A stretch of 64,000 nucleotides of DNA from Cochleicola gelatinilyticus (GCF_001637325.1 NZ_LRXL01000026.1:992001-1056000); one strand, 5' to 3'; positions 54,171 through 62,741 are shown, numbered from the stretch's first letter. The notes: generated by a model from the sequence alone, not told the origin. A program made the numbers and translations.

Positions 54171-54923
54171 TTAGCTTCCATTAAATTGATTCATGGTTCT
54201 GCTTACTCCTGCTAATGCAAACGATTCTATAAGCTCACAACCCTTTTCTAAACGTTCTGGTAGTTGTTTTTCTTCTTCTGTAGTCCATTCCCCTAATACG
54301 TAATCTACTTGTCTGCCTTTCGAAAATTCATCGCTTATTCCGAAACGAAAGCGATTGTATTTCGTGGTTTGTAATACGTTCTGAATGTCTTTTAAGCCAT
54401 TGTGGCCACCATCGCTGCCTTTAGTTTTAAGTCGTATCGTTCCAAATGGTAAATTAAGGTCGTCGGTAATTACCAGTAGGTTATCATGTGGAATATTTTC
54501 TTTATCCATCCAATATTTAACTGCTTTCCCACTAAGATTCATATACGTGCTTGGCTTTAGTAGTAGAAAACTACGTCCTTTCTTTTTATGGGTGGTAACG
54601 TCTCCAAGTTTTGCAGTTTCCCAGACCAACGATTCTTTTTCAGCTAAAAAATCGAGCATTTTAAATCCGATATTATGTCGGGTATGTTCGTATTTGGGAC
54701 CGATATTTCCAAGACCAGCAATTAAAAATTTTTTCATAGGGATTGCTTCATTTTCTTCTGAAGAGTTTTTAGCTACGGAGGGTGTTTTAGAAACAGCTTC
54801 AGGTGTAGCATTATTTAATGTGGACGTTACTTCGGAAAGGTTTTTTGAAGACTTCATTTTTGAAGTTTCGTTTTTATCTGAATTTTCCTTGATGCCGAAA
54901 ATTTTCCGAAGCCAGTTACCCAT
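54171..54923 (-). CDS. pth: Peptidyl-tRNA hydrolase with N-terminal extension
   Basis: 250 aa. Residues 63-250 are standard Pth: GLGNIGPKYEHTRHNIGF with catalytic His, KPSTYMNLSGKAV, DDLNLPFGTIRL, and GSDGGHNGLKDI. The first 62 residues are an extra Ser/Thr/Glu-rich linker starting MGNWLRKIFG, possibly an amphipathic anchor. An alternative ATG at 54737 (MKKFLIAGLGN) would give the conventional 188-residue enzyme, so the extension may be either real or upstream UTR. It recycles peptidyl-tRNA. The ribF gene follows directly. Confidence 0.93.
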   Translation of the reverse strand: MGNWLRKIFGIKENSDKNETSKMKSSKNLSEVTSTLNNATPEAVSKTPSVAKNSSEENEAIPMKKFLIAGLGNIGPKYEHTRHNIGFKMLDFLAEKESLVWETAKLGDVTTHKKKGRSFLLLKPSTYMNLSGKAVKYWMDKENIPHDNLLVITDDLNLPFGTIRLKTKGSDGGHNGLKDIQNVLQTTKYNRFRFGISDEFSKGRQVDYVLGEWTTEEEKQLPERLEKGCELIESFALAGVSRTMNQFNGS

Positions 54924-54951
54924 AGTTCGTCATAGTTTTCAGTAAAAATAA

Positions 54952-54983
54952 AAAAAGCATCCCGAATGAACGAGATGCTTTTT
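54952..54983 (-). terminator. Rho-independent terminator of rplY
   Basis: AAAAAGCATC (54952-54961) pairs with GATGCTTTTT (54974-54983) around a 12-nt loop. On the minus strand the stem is followed by a T-run, 22 bp after the rplY stop. Confidence 0.75.
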
Positions 54984-55004
54984 GTTTATCTTAACGGAAA
55001 GGGT

Positions 55005-55655
55005 TTATTCTTTAACCGCTGCTTCATCATTTACTTCAGTTGCAGGAACTTCGTCTGCAGCAACTTCACCATCTTCATCTTCGTCTTCATCTTCAACGTC
55101 AGCAACTGCTGTACGAGAAGTTCTAACTTGACAGATAGTTCGGTTTTCTTCGTGCATGATCTTGTAATCATCATTCATTACAGAAGCTACCGTTCTAATA
55201 TCACCAATTTTCATTTCAGTAATATCTATTTCGATAAAATCTGGAAGGTTTGCTGGAACCGCTTTAACACGTAGTTTACGATTTACGATACGTAATACCC
55301 CACCATTTTTAACTCCTCTAGAATTTCCAACGATACGTACTGGAATTTCCATCATTACTTCTTTGTCATCAAAAATTTGATAGAAGTCTGCGTGTAAAAT
55401 TCTGTCTGTAACTGGGTGAAATTGAATGTCTTGTAAAATAGCCTGAAATTCAGAGCCATCTTCTAAGGCAACTACAACAGTATGTACATCGGGTGTATAC
55501 ACTAGTTTGTTAAATGCCAGTTCGTCTGCTGAAAAATGAATTGGCTTATCCCCTCCGTATACTACGCAAGGAACCTTTCCAGCATTACGTAGGGTTTTGG
55601 TCGCTACCTTACCCACGCTTTCTCTTTGAGATCCGTTGATTGTAATTGATTTCAT
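55005..55655 (-). CDS. rplY: Large ribosomal subunit protein bL25 (CTC form)
   Basis: 216 aa, the long L25/Ctc form that binds 5S rRNA. The N-terminal RNA-binding domain contains [22 protein letters not shown], followed by the CTC domain ([21 protein letters not shown]). The last ~35 residues are acidic ([16 protein letters not shown]), common in Bacteroidota. A perfect -7 box lies about 45 bp upstream and a hairpin terminator follows, so it is monocistronic. Confidence 0.97.
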   Translation of the reverse strand: MKSITINGSQRESVGKVATKTLRNAGKVPCVVYGGDKPIHFSADELAFNKLVYTPDVHTVVVALEDGSEFQAILQDIQFHPVTDRILHADFYQIFDDKEVMMEIPVRIVGNSRGVKNGGVLRIVNRKLRVKAVPANLPDFIEIDITEMKIGDIRTVASVMNDDYKIMHEENRTICQVRTSRTAVADVEDEDEDEDGEVAADEVPATEVNDEAAVKE

Positions 55656-55702
55656 TACTTTATTTTAAGTTTATCCTTCACGCTTTTTGCGCTAAAGGGC
55701 TG

Positions 55703-55710
55703 CAAATGTA
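55703..55710 (-). promoter_or_regulatory. -7 box TACATTTG of rplY
   Basis: Perfect TAnnTTTG match on the minus strand, 47 nt upstream of the rplY ATG, leaving a ~40-nt leader. Confidence 0.5.
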
Positions 55711-55885
55711 GTGTTTTTTCTGAAAAAATAACAGAATAAAATTTAAAAGTAACAGGTATTAAGGAACCAGTCTCTTTGTGTTGCTATTTACCAGAACTCA
55801 AACCATTAAACCTTACTTTATGAAACATAAAATACCGAAACATTAAGTTATTTCCGTTTGAAGTATTTTGGCGAAGCCCTATTTA

Positions 55886-56830
55886 CTACATTAAAAACTT
55901 TGAACTTATGGAGTTATTAGTGTGTACGCTCAACATTACATCGGCAAAAAGGTTCGCACAGGTAAGCACTCGAATTTTATCACTTTTTTGACGCAGCGGA
56001 ATCGAATCGGTTACAATTAACTCTTCGAGCTTAGAATTCTCTAAACGGTTGTAGGCTTCTCCCGATAAAATAGGATGTGTACATATGGCACGTACACTTA
56101 AAGCTCCACGCTCGATCATAAGATCGGCAGCTTTGGTTAAAGTTCCTGCTGTATCTACCATGTCATCTACCAAGACTACATTTTTACCTTTCACGTCCCC
56201 AATAAGTTCCATGTGAGAAATGATATTCGCTTTTTCACGTTGTTTATAGCAAATTACTACATCGCTTTCTAATGCTTTAGAATATGCATAGGCTCTTTTA
56301 GAACCTCCCATGTCGGGTGATGCAATGGTAAGATTGTCTAGATTTAATTTTTTTAGGTAAGGTAAAAAGATGGTCGAAGCAAATAAGTGATCTACAGGTT
56401 TTTCAAAAAATCCTTGAATCTGATCGGCATGTAGGTCCATCGTAATGATACGTGTTGCTCCTGCTGTCTCAAGCATTTTAGCAACTAATTTAGCGGCGAT
56501 TGGAACTCTAGGCTTGTCTTTTCGATCTTGTCGCGCCCATCCAAAATAAGGAAGTACGGCGGTAATATGTCTTGCAGAAGAGCGTTTCGCAGCATCTAAC
56601 ATAAGTAACATTTCCATTAAATGATCACTGTTAGGATGTGTAGATCCAATAATAAAAACTCGACTACCGCGCACCGATTCTTCGAAGGAAGGCTGAAATT
56701 CACCGTCACTGTAATGTGATGTAATAACGTTTCCGAGTGAAATGCCAAATGCGTTGGCGATGTTTTTAGCTAATTCCTGACTTTGTTTACAGGCGAAAAT
56801 TTTAGGGGCAGGCGTTGTGTTGGATTCCAT
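55886..56830 (-). CDS. prs: Ribose-phosphate pyrophosphokinase
   Basis: 314 aa. Makes PRPP from ribose 5-phosphate and ATP for nucleotide, His and Trp synthesis. Signatures include GNVITSHYSDGEFQPSFEESVRG, ITAVLPYFGWARQDRK, ATP-site residues, and the PRPP-binding loop VDDMVDTAGTLTKAADL. Length is normal. It has its own perfect -7 box and lies upstream of rplY on the same strand, but a 230-bp gap with an rplY promoter separates them. Confidence 0.98.
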   Translation of the reverse strand: MESNTTPAPKIFACKQSQELAKNIANAFGISLGNVITSHYSDGEFQPSFEESVRGSRVFIIGSTHPNSDHLMEMLLMLDAAKRSSARHITAVLPYFGWARQDRKDKPRVPIAAKLVAKMLETAGATRIITMDLHADQIQGFFEKPVDHLFASTIFLPYLKKLNLDNLTIASPDMGGSKRAYAYSKALESDVVICYKQREKANIISHMELIGDVKGKNVVLVDDMVDTAGTLTKAADLMIERGALSVRAICTHPILSGEAYNRLENSKLEELIVTDSIPLRQKSDKIRVLTCANLFADVMLSVHTNNSISSKFLM

Positions 56831-56856
56831 TAGATGTGAATTGTGTTGGCTAGCTG

Positions 56857-56864
56857 CAAAAGTA
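56857..56864 (-). promoter_or_regulatory. -7 box TACTTTTG of prs
   Basis: Perfect TAnnTTTG match on the minus strand, 26 nt upstream of the prs ATG. Confidence 0.5.
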
Positions 56865-56929
56865 ATTTAATACCTTAGGTTTTAAAAAAAATGTAATCAG
56901 GAATTACTAACAATTTCTAAATTATTACC

Positions 56930-56937
56930 TATTTTTG
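56930..56937 (+). promoter_or_regulatory. -7 box TATTTTTG of tRNA-Leu
   Basis: Perfect TAnnTTTG match, ending 10 nt before the mature tRNA 5' end. A transcription start near 56944 would leave only a few nucleotides of 5' leader. Confidence 0.55.
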
Positions 56938-56947
56938 CCGTCCATTT

Positions 56948-57029
56948 GCCTTGGTGGTGGAATTGGTAGACACGCTGGATTCAAAATCCAGTGCTTCACG
57001 GCGTGCGGGTTCGATTCCCGCCCAAGGTA
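56948..57029 (+). tRNA. tRNA-Leu (anticodon CAA)
   Basis: 82 nt. Acceptor stem GCCTTGG pairs with CCAAGGT (terminal G-U), then discriminator A. The anticodon stem is CTGGA/TCCAG with loop TTCAAAA, anticodon CAA, reading UUG. A long variable arm (TGCTTCACGGCGT region) marks it as class II, and the T arm is GCGGG-TTCGATT-CCCGC. CCA is not encoded. Confidence 0.97.
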
Positions 57030-57033
57030 CTTT

Positions 57034-57070
57034 AAAACCCTGTTATTCAATCTGAATAACAGGGTTTTTT
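57034..57070 (+). terminator. Strong terminator after tRNA-Leu
   Basis: A 16-bp perfect stem (57034-57049 with 57053-57068), 3-nt loop ATC, followed by T-rich sequence. It starts 5 bp after the tRNA. Confidence 0.9.
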
Positions 57071-57156
57071 GTTTTTAAGAATTGTTCTCAATATAAATGG
57101 GGTGTAAAGTTTTTCTGTAACGCAATCTCTTTTCCTGCGTCCTATAAAAAATAAAC

Positions 57157-57186
57157 ATCAATCAAAATCAATCAAAATCAATCAAA
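57157..57186 (+). repeat. Three tandem 10-bp repeats directly before a start codon
   Basis: ATCAATCAAA is repeated three times exactly (57157-57166, 57167-57176, 57177-57186), ending 1 nt before the ATG at 57188. It fills the position of a ribosome-binding site, where A-rich sequence aids initiation in Bacteroidota. Confidence 0.85.
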
Positions 57187-57187
57187 A

Positions 57188-58948
57188 ATGAAATCACAAA
57201 AAACATTCTTAAGAAAATCCGTCGCACTGATGGCTATGGCTTTTATGCTGGTTAGCATTGTTAGCTTCGGGCAAACAAAAGTCCAAGAACTTGATGCGCT
57301 GTTAGGTCTTTACACACAATATGGTCAGTTTAACGGCTCGGTACTGGTGGCAGAAAAAGGCAAAGTGGTATACAAAAAGGGGTTCGGACTAGCGAACATG
57401 GAATGGGATATTCCAAATACACCCGACACCAAACACCGTATAGGAAGCATTACCAAACAATTTACGGCGTTGTTAATTATGCAGTTGGTCGCAGAAGGAA
57501 AGATCGAACTTCAAGCCCCTGTTTCAAAATACCTTCCTGAATATTCGAAAACCAATGGTGACAAAATTACCATTCATCAATTATTAACCCACACATCGGG
57601 GGTGCCAAATTATACCTCCTTTCCTAACTTTTTTAAAGACCTTAGTCGCAATCCACATACGACAAACGAAATGGTTCGTCTTTTTGCAGATTCCACACTT
57701 CAGTTTACACCGGGCACCAAATTTACATATAGCAACTCTGGATATGTTTTGCTAGGCGCAATTATTGAAAAAATTACAGGAAAATTGTACGAGCAGGTAC
57801 TGCGTGAAAAGATTTTCAATCCACTAGCTATGAATAACACCGGATTCGATCATCACAATTCCATTTTAAAGAAACGTGCTTCAGGTTACCAAAAGAAAGG
57901 AAGTACTTTTGAAAATGCACCGTATATAGACATGTCTACTCCTCATGCAGCAGGTTCACTGTATTCTACGGTTGAAGATCTTTATAAATGGGATCAAGCT
58001 TTGTACACCGAAAAACTGCTTCCGAAGAATTATATGGATATGATGTATCAAGCCTATATTCCAGCATTTGGACAACATTATGGCTATGGATGGAGTGTAG
58101 GTAAAATGGAAATAGGTACATCCAAAGATAGCGTGCAGGTCATTGGTCACAGTGGTGGAATTAACGGATTTAACACCTTAATTACGCGAATGCCAAACGA
58201 AAAATCTTCTGTTATTTTATTAGATAATACTGGAGATGGCGAATTAAATGACATTACGATTGCCATAGCGGGAATTTTATATAACAAGGCGTATGAATTG
58301 CCAAAAGAATCGCTGGCGAGCAAAATGTACTCTACAATATTAGATAAAGACCTACAGGCGGGACTTGCATTTTTTGAAAAGCATAAAAATTCTGAAGATT
58401 ATGTTTTAAAAGAAAGTGACATGAATAGTATTGGATACAGTTTACTTCGGTCGGACAAATTAAATGAAGCCGAAGCCGTATTTAAGTTGAATGTAGCACA
58501 ATTTCCGAAATCTTCTAACGTGTACGATAGTTATGGAGAGGTTTTAATGAATCTAGGAAAAAATGATTTGGCTATTGCGAATTATAAGAAATCTATTGAA
58601 TTAAATTCCGCAAATGAAAATGGTATTGATATGCTGAAAAAATTGGGGGTAGAGACCAATAACCTGATACCAGAAGTAAAAGTTCCAGAGACTATTTTGG
58701 AAGAATATGTGGGTCGATACGAGCTAATGCCCGGATTTATTTTAACGGTCACAAAAGAGGGTACTCAATTAAAAACTCAAGCCACTGGACAGTCACAAGT
58801 TGATGTGTTCCCAAAATCGAATACTGTTTTTTATCTAAAAGTAGTGGCGGCTCAGATCACTTTTAATCAAAATGAAGCGGGAAAAACAGAAAGCTTGACC
58901 TTATTACAGGGTGGTCAAGAAATTACGGGAAAGAAATTACCAGAGTAA
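57188..58948 (+). CDS. Exported serine beta-lactamase-fold hydrolase with TPR region
   Basis: 586 aa with a signal peptide ending near MLVSIVSFGQ. Class C beta-lactamase/PBP fold (~30-370): SITKQFTALL gives SxxK, YSNSGYVLLG gives YxN, and HSGGINGF the third motif. Residues ~410-490 hold TPR-like repeats (LNEAEAVFKLNVAQFPKSS, LGKNDLAIANYKKSIELN). The C-terminal ~85 residues are a beta-barrel DUF3471-like domain (YVGRYELMPGFILTV). Periplasmic esterase or peptidase; substrate unknown. Three tandem repeats precede the ATG and a strong terminator follows. Confidence 0.92.
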   Translation: MKSQKTFLRKSVALMAMAFMLVSIVSFGQTKVQELDALLGLYTQYGQFNGSVLVAEKGKVVYKKGFGLANMEWDIPNTPDTKHRIGSITKQFTALLIMQLVAEGKIELQAPVSKYLPEYSKTNGDKITIHQLLTHTSGVPNYTSFPNFFKDLSRNPHTTNEMVRLFADSTLQFTPGTKFTYSNSGYVLLGAIIEKITGKLYEQVLREKIFNPLAMNNTGFDHHNSILKKRASGYQKKGSTFENAPYIDMSTPHAAGSLYSTVEDLYKWDQALYTEKLLPKNYMDMMYQAYIPAFGQHYGYGWSVGKMEIGTSKDSVQVIGHSGGINGFNTLITRMPNEKSSVILLDNTGDGELNDITIAIAGILYNKAYELPKESLASKMYSTILDKDLQAGLAFFEKHKNSEDYVLKESDMNSIGYSLLRSDKLNEAEAVFKLNVAQFPKSSNVYDSYGEVLMNLGKNDLAIANYKKSIELNSANENGIDMLKKLGVETNNLIPEVKVPETILEEYVGRYELMPGFILTVTKEGTQLKTQATGQSQVDVFPKSNTVFYLKVVAAQITFNQNEAGKTESLTLLQGGQEITGKKLPE

Positions 58949-58970
58949 ACGAACCTTTATAACTTTCTTG

Positions 58971-59003
58971 AAGGCATAAGGAAACATACCTTATGCCTTT
59001 TTT
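58971..59003 (+). terminator. Rho-independent terminator of the serine hydrolase
   Basis: AAGGCATAAGG (58971-58981) pairs perfectly with CCTTATGCCTT (58989-58999), 7-nt loop, followed by six T ending at 59003. Confidence 0.85.
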
Positions 59004-59004
59004 A

Positions 59005-59985
59005 CTAATAAGAATTATTAGGACTGTATTTTTTGGTGTACGCTAATGGGGTTATTCCTGTAATTTTTCGGAACACATCTCGAAATGCTTTAGGGTCCGA
59101 ATAGCCAACCTCGAACATTACTTCGGAAACATTTTTTCTTCCCAATTCAAGTTCTTTTTTAGCTGCTTCCACTTTTACGCGCTGGTGGTATTCTAATACG
59201 GTATTGGCAGTCGCTTTTTTGAATCTTCGTTCGAAGGTTCTTCGGCTTAGGGCTAAATCTTCACAGAGCTCATCCACAGCAATTTTTTCATTAAAATGAG
59301 TTTCGATATGTGCTTGTGCTTTTAAGATTGACTCGTCCTTATGCGACTTCTGACCAGAAAAGATGGTGAATGGCGACTGACTTTCACGATCAATATCGAC
59401 CATAAAACCTTTTGCAGCCAAGATCGCAGTTTCTCTTCCCGCATATTTTTCGATGAGATATACGATGAGGTTGGTAAAAGAATAGGCGCCTCCGCTGGTG
59501 TAAATCCCATCAGCTTCAGTTAAGATCTTTTCGTCCCGAAGATCTGCCTTGGGAAACCTACTTCGAAATTCGTTCGCAAATTGCCAGTGGGTAGAACATC
59601 GCTTTCCATCTAACAAACCAGTTTCAGCAAGAAAAAAAGAAGCGACACAAAGACTTACTATTTCGGCACCTTGTTTATAGCGAGCAGTTAGCCAAGGAAT
59701 AAGTGATGAATTCTGAGAAAGATTTTCTTCAAAATTTCCGTGAATAGCGGGAAGAATAATCAAGTCGGTGTGCGTGATCTCTTCTATAAGGGCTTCGGGA
59801 TGGATTGAAAATAATCCATGTGTCTGTACCGTGGTTTTTTCAAGACCCACCAATTGTATTTCGAATATTGGATCTCTTCCTGTTTGTTGAAAAAATTCAT
59901 TTACCCAAGACAGCATTTGATGCGTTCCGCCAATATTTACAATGCTGGTGTGTCCTTTCGGAATCACGATTGAAACATGTTTCAT
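59005..59985 (-). CDS. GlxA-type transcriptional regulator (DJ-1/PfpI + AraC domains)
   Basis: 326 aa. The N-terminal ~190 residues are a DJ-1/PfpI-like domain (IVSLCVASFFLAETGLLDGKRCSTHW), with Cys113 in the nucleophile-elbow position. The C-terminal ~100 residues are an AraC-type double helix-turn-helix (VDELCEDLALSRRTFERRFKKAT; VSEVMFEVGYSDPKAFRDVFRK). It likely controls the divergent VOC/SRPBCC operon or itself. The inducer is unknown. Its 235-bp upstream region is shared with that operon. Confidence 0.93.
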   Translation of the reverse strand: MKHVSIVIPKGHTSIVNIGGTHQMLSWVNEFFQQTGRDPIFEIQLVGLEKTTVQTHGLFSIHPEALIEEITHTDLIILPAIHGNFEENLSQNSSLIPWLTARYKQGAEIVSLCVASFFLAETGLLDGKRCSTHWQFANEFRSRFPKADLRDEKILTEADGIYTSGGAYSFTNLIVYLIEKYAGRETAILAAKGFMVDIDRESQSPFTIFSGQKSHKDESILKAQAHIETHFNEKIAVDELCEDLALSRRTFERRFKKATANTVLEYHQRVKVEAAKKELELGRKNVSEVMFEVGYSDPKAFRDVFRKITGITPLAYTKKYSPNNSY

Positions 59986-60094
59986 AATACTTTTATATAT
60001 AGGTTCTTGACACCTTAAAGATACTACATATAGATGTCACAATCAACCCTTTAGAATGGCGGAAATACCCCCGTTTTATTTAGGCGATCTCTCT

Positions 60095-60102
60095 TATCTT
60101 TG
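60095..60102 (+). promoter_or_regulatory. -7 box TATCTTTG facing the VOC/SRPBCC operon
   Basis: Perfect TAnnTTTG match about 120 nt upstream of the first VOC gene, giving a leader of about 110 nt, long enough to hold a regulator site. It lies between the divergent GlxA-type regulator and the operon. Confidence 0.4.
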
Positions 60103-60221
60103 GGTTAACGAAAGAATTTAAATTGCATATATCTAATTGCTAGTTGGCTATTTAATTTTTTTTCAGACCTAATTTCAGATCTGCTACAGTAGGAGAAACA
60201 GATAGTTAAAATTAAAAAACA

Positions 60222-60626
60222 ATGAAAAGTATTTGGCTTAATCTTCCTGTAAAGAACCTTGAAACTTCTAAAAGATTTTACAAGGAAATCGGTTTTACTC
60301 TCAATACAAATTATAACAGAGACGATGGTGCGAGTTTCCTAATAGGTGAAAAGGAAGTTGTTTTGATGCTTTTTCCCGAGCATACTTTTAAAGAATTTGT
60401 GCGCCATGATGTTGCAGATACGAATAAAGGGTCGGAAATCCTTTTAAATATTGGTGCCGAAAGTAGGGAAGAAGTTGATGAAATGGCTGAGAAAGTTAAA
60501 AAAGCTGGTGGAGTTATTTTTGCTGAAGCAGCAGAAAGTGAAGGTTGGATGTATGTTTTCGGGTTTAAAGATCCCGATGGGCATCGCTGGAGTATGTTGT
60601 ATATGGATTTAGAAAAATTAAAATAA
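60222..60626 (+). CDS. VOC-family protein, operon copy 1
   Basis: 134 aa with the glyoxalase/bleomycin-resistance fold. WLNLPVKNLETSKRFYKEIGFTL begins the first repeat and GGVIFAEAAESEGWMYVFGFKDPDGHRWSMLYMD the second. This is the glyoxalase-like subgroup seen with SRPBCC genes in Bacteroidota. Substrate unknown; a detoxification or small-molecule-binding role is plausible. It is 6 bp before the SRPBCC gene, so it is coupled to it. Confidence 0.9.
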   Translation: MKSIWLNLPVKNLETSKRFYKEIGFTLNTNYNRDDGASFLIGEKEVVLMLFPEHTFKEFVRHDVADTNKGSEILLNIGAESREEVDEMAEKVKKAGGVIFAEAAESEGWMYVFGFKDPDGHRWSMLYMDLEKLK

Positions 60627-60632
60627 TTAGTT

Positions 60633-61073
60633 ATGAAACGAAAAGAATTCAGCATTCAAATTAATGCGCCAAAGAAAAAAGTATGGAATGTTTTATGGAA
60701 TTGCGAAACCTATACGAAATGGGCTGCACCATTCTGTGAAGGATCGAAGGTAGAAACTAGTTGGGATGAAGGTGATACTGCAAAATTTCTAGGTCCGAAT
60801 AACAACGGGTTACTTAGTAGAATTGAAAAAAATAAGCCGCACGATTTTATAGCTTTTAAACACGAGGCTGTAATAGAAAATAACGTTGTAAAAAAAGATA
60901 CTCCCGAAGCAAAAGAATGGATTGGAGCAGTAGAAAATTACACCTTAAAAGGGAATAATGGAAATACCACATTACTGGTAGAAACCGACATTCCAAAACG
61001 ATATGTAGAAACATTTACAGAAGTTTGGCCGAAAGCATTGCAACGGGTAAAAGAACTTTCTGAAACTGCTTAA
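60633..61073 (+). CDS. SRPBCC/AHSA1-family protein, operon copy 1
   Basis: 146 aa START/Bet v1-like helix-grip fold. INAPKKKVWNVLWNCETYTKWAAPFCEGS opens the family pattern and ETFTEVWPKALQRVKEL is the closing helix. Probably binds a hydrophobic ligand or acts as an Hsp90-activator-like factor; no enzymatic residues are evident. The second gene of the operon; a second VOC gene follows after 34 bp. Confidence 0.88.
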   Translation: MKRKEFSIQINAPKKKVWNVLWNCETYTKWAAPFCEGSKVETSWDEGDTAKFLGPNNNGLLSRIEKNKPHDFIAFKHEAVIENNVVKKDTPEAKEWIGAVENYTLKGNNGNTTLLVETDIPKRYVETFTEVWPKALQRVKELSETA

Positions 61074-61107
61074 AATATAATTTCTTACTCTTTAAAATAT
61101 ACTAGTT

Positions 61108-61491
61108 ATGAAAAAACCCAATGCAAGTGTTTGGTTCGAGATTTATGTGGACGACATTAAAAGAGCCGCAACATTCTATGAGAACGTACTTGATACACAA
61201 TTGAAATCATTGCCTAATCCAACCAACGATTCCATACAGATGATGAGTTTTTCTGGTGATATGGAGCGCTATGGAGCAAATGGTGCCTTGGTGCAAATGG
61301 AAGGAGTAAAAGCCGGCGGAAACAGTACACTGGTGTATTTTGGAAGTGAAGACTGCACAACAGAAGAACAACGTGTTGAAAAGGCTGGTGGAAAGATCTT
61401 TAAACCGAAAATGTCTATTGGAGAATTCGGATTTATCTCTTTATTTTTCGATACCGAAGGAAACATGATTGGCGTACACTCCATGAAATAA
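61108..61491 (+). CDS. VOC-family protein, operon copy 2
   Basis: 127 aa VOC-fold protein (VWFEIYVDDIKRAATFYENVL, then GGKIFKPKMSIGEFGFISLFFDTEGNMIGVHS). The family includes dioxygenases and lyases; substrate unknown. With the next gene it repeats the preceding VOC-SRPBCC arrangement. It is separated from the SRPBCC gene that follows by 19 bp. Confidence 0.9.
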   Translation: MKKPNASVWFEIYVDDIKRAATFYENVLDTQLKSLPNPTNDSIQMMSFSGDMERYGANGALVQMEGVKAGGNSTLVYFGSEDCTTEEQRVEKAGGKIFKPKMSIGEFGFISLFFDTEGNMIGVHSMK

Positions 61492-61510
61492 CAACTATAA
61501 CAACTATAAG

Positions 61511-61930
61511 ATGAATAAGGAAAAAACAATTACAGTTACAACAAAAGTGCAAAGCGATCTCAAACAAGTTTGGGAAGTATGGACCGGCCCCGAACATATT
61601 AAGCAATGGAATTCACCATCTCCCGATTGGCATACTCCCAAAGCAAAAAATGATTTGCGAGAAAAAGGGAGATTCTCATATAGAATGGAAGCGAAAGATG
61701 GTAGTATGGGATTCGATTTTAGTGGAACCTACACAAAAATTGTTCCTTATAAGCACATTGCCTATACGCTTGATGACGATCGAAAGGTATCGATAGATTT
61801 TAAGGAAATGGGAGACACCGTTGCGATTACAGAAACTTTTGAGCCGGAAAATGAAAACCCTATCGACATGCAACGGAGTGGTTGGCAAGCTATTTTAAAT
61901 GCGTTTAAACAATATGCTGAAAAGCACTAG
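61511..61930 (+). CDS. SRPBCC/AHSA1-family protein, operon copy 2
   Basis: 139 aa. VTTKVQSDLKQVWEVWTGPEHIKQWNSPSPDWHTPKA is the AHSA1 N-terminus, and ENPIDMQRSGWQAILNAFKQYAEKH the C-terminal helix, with FEPENEN preceding it. Likely ligand-binding or chaperone-activator-like. It ends 6 bp before the stop of the convergent broken T9SS gene. Confidence 0.9.
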   Translation: MNKEKTITVTTKVQSDLKQVWEVWTGPEHIKQWNSPSPDWHTPKAKNDLREKGRFSYRMEAKDGSMGFDFSGTYTKIVPYKHIAYTLDDDRKVSIDFKEMGDTVAITETFEPENENPIDMQRSGWQAILNAFKQYAEKH

Positions 61931-61936
61931 GCAAAA

Positions 61937-62638
61937 TTAATTTTTAATGAATTTCTGAACAGTTTTATTTCCAGTTTCTGAAGTAAGTTCTAGAAAGTAT
62001 AATCCTTCAGAAAGGGTTGATACATCAAGCAAATGCGAAGGGTTTTCTTCGGAAGCTACTTGTCGTCCATTTATGGTGTAAATCGCAAGGGTTGTAATTT
62101 GGGTTCCTTCCGAAGTAATAAAAAGCATTTCTGAAGCAGGATTGGGATATACTTGTACCGAAAAAGACTCAAATTTGTGAACGGAAAGGATTCTTTCTCC
62201 TCCGTAAATAGCTTGATCACCTGCGGCATTGGTAAATACCATGGAGTAATAATCAGCATCATCTAAAGTGATCTCATACGAAAAAGGCGCGTCTTTATTA
62301 GAAACATAAAAATTGAAATAGGTTTCTTCAAAAGTTTGATTGTCTGGGTCGTCACAATTGTTTGTTGTACTTATATCTATAGAGGGTAACGTAAATTGTT
62401 GATTGTTGAAATCGTAATCGGGACTACTTTCAAAATTGTTACAGACTTAAGTGTTAAAAAGGACAACGTCAACATCGAATAAAAGAAGTTCGAGAGTGCC
62501 TAACGAAGCAGGAACCTCGACGGTTTCATTATTAATAACCAATTCCAGTAGTTCCCAATCATTTCGTACAAGTGGGTTGTATTGTGCTACAGAGATTGTG
62601 CTCACAAATAGCAGGGTAACCATAAGTAGTTTTTTCAT
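61937..62638 (-). pseudogene. T9SS-sorted secreted protein interrupted by one in-frame stop
   Basis: A signal peptide (MKKLLMVTLLFVSTISVAQ, ATG at 62638; another ATG at 62641) is followed by ~45 residues, then a TAA at 62447-62449. The same frame continues without any other stop or shift to 61937 and ends in a type A type IX secretion sorting domain: FESFSVQVYPNPASEMLFI, LLDVSTLSEGLYFLELTSE and KTVQKFIKN. Without the TAA the product would be about 233 residues. A truncated 63-residue secreted peptide or a fresh pseudogene is expected; a base-calling error is the alternative. Confidence 0.85.
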
Positions 62639-62708
62639 CATAACTTCTGTGTTAGGATGGGGAGTGTAATTCGCAACGACAAGACACAAAATTCCGTAGT
62701 ACTTTATT

Positions 62709-62716
62709 TATCTTTG
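62709..62716 (+). promoter_or_regulatory. -7 box TATCTTTG of the HupE-like gene
   Basis: Perfect TAnnTTTG match, 25 nt upstream of the ATG at 62742, giving a leader of roughly 18 nt. Confidence 0.5.
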
Positions 62717-62741
62717 CTGAAACCTCAAAATTACCTTCCTC

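Noticed and set aside
54169-54181. FMN riboswitch before ribF or a T-box before metG or serS
   Set aside because: The leaders are too short or lie inside an operon, and no conserved riboswitch motif is visible.
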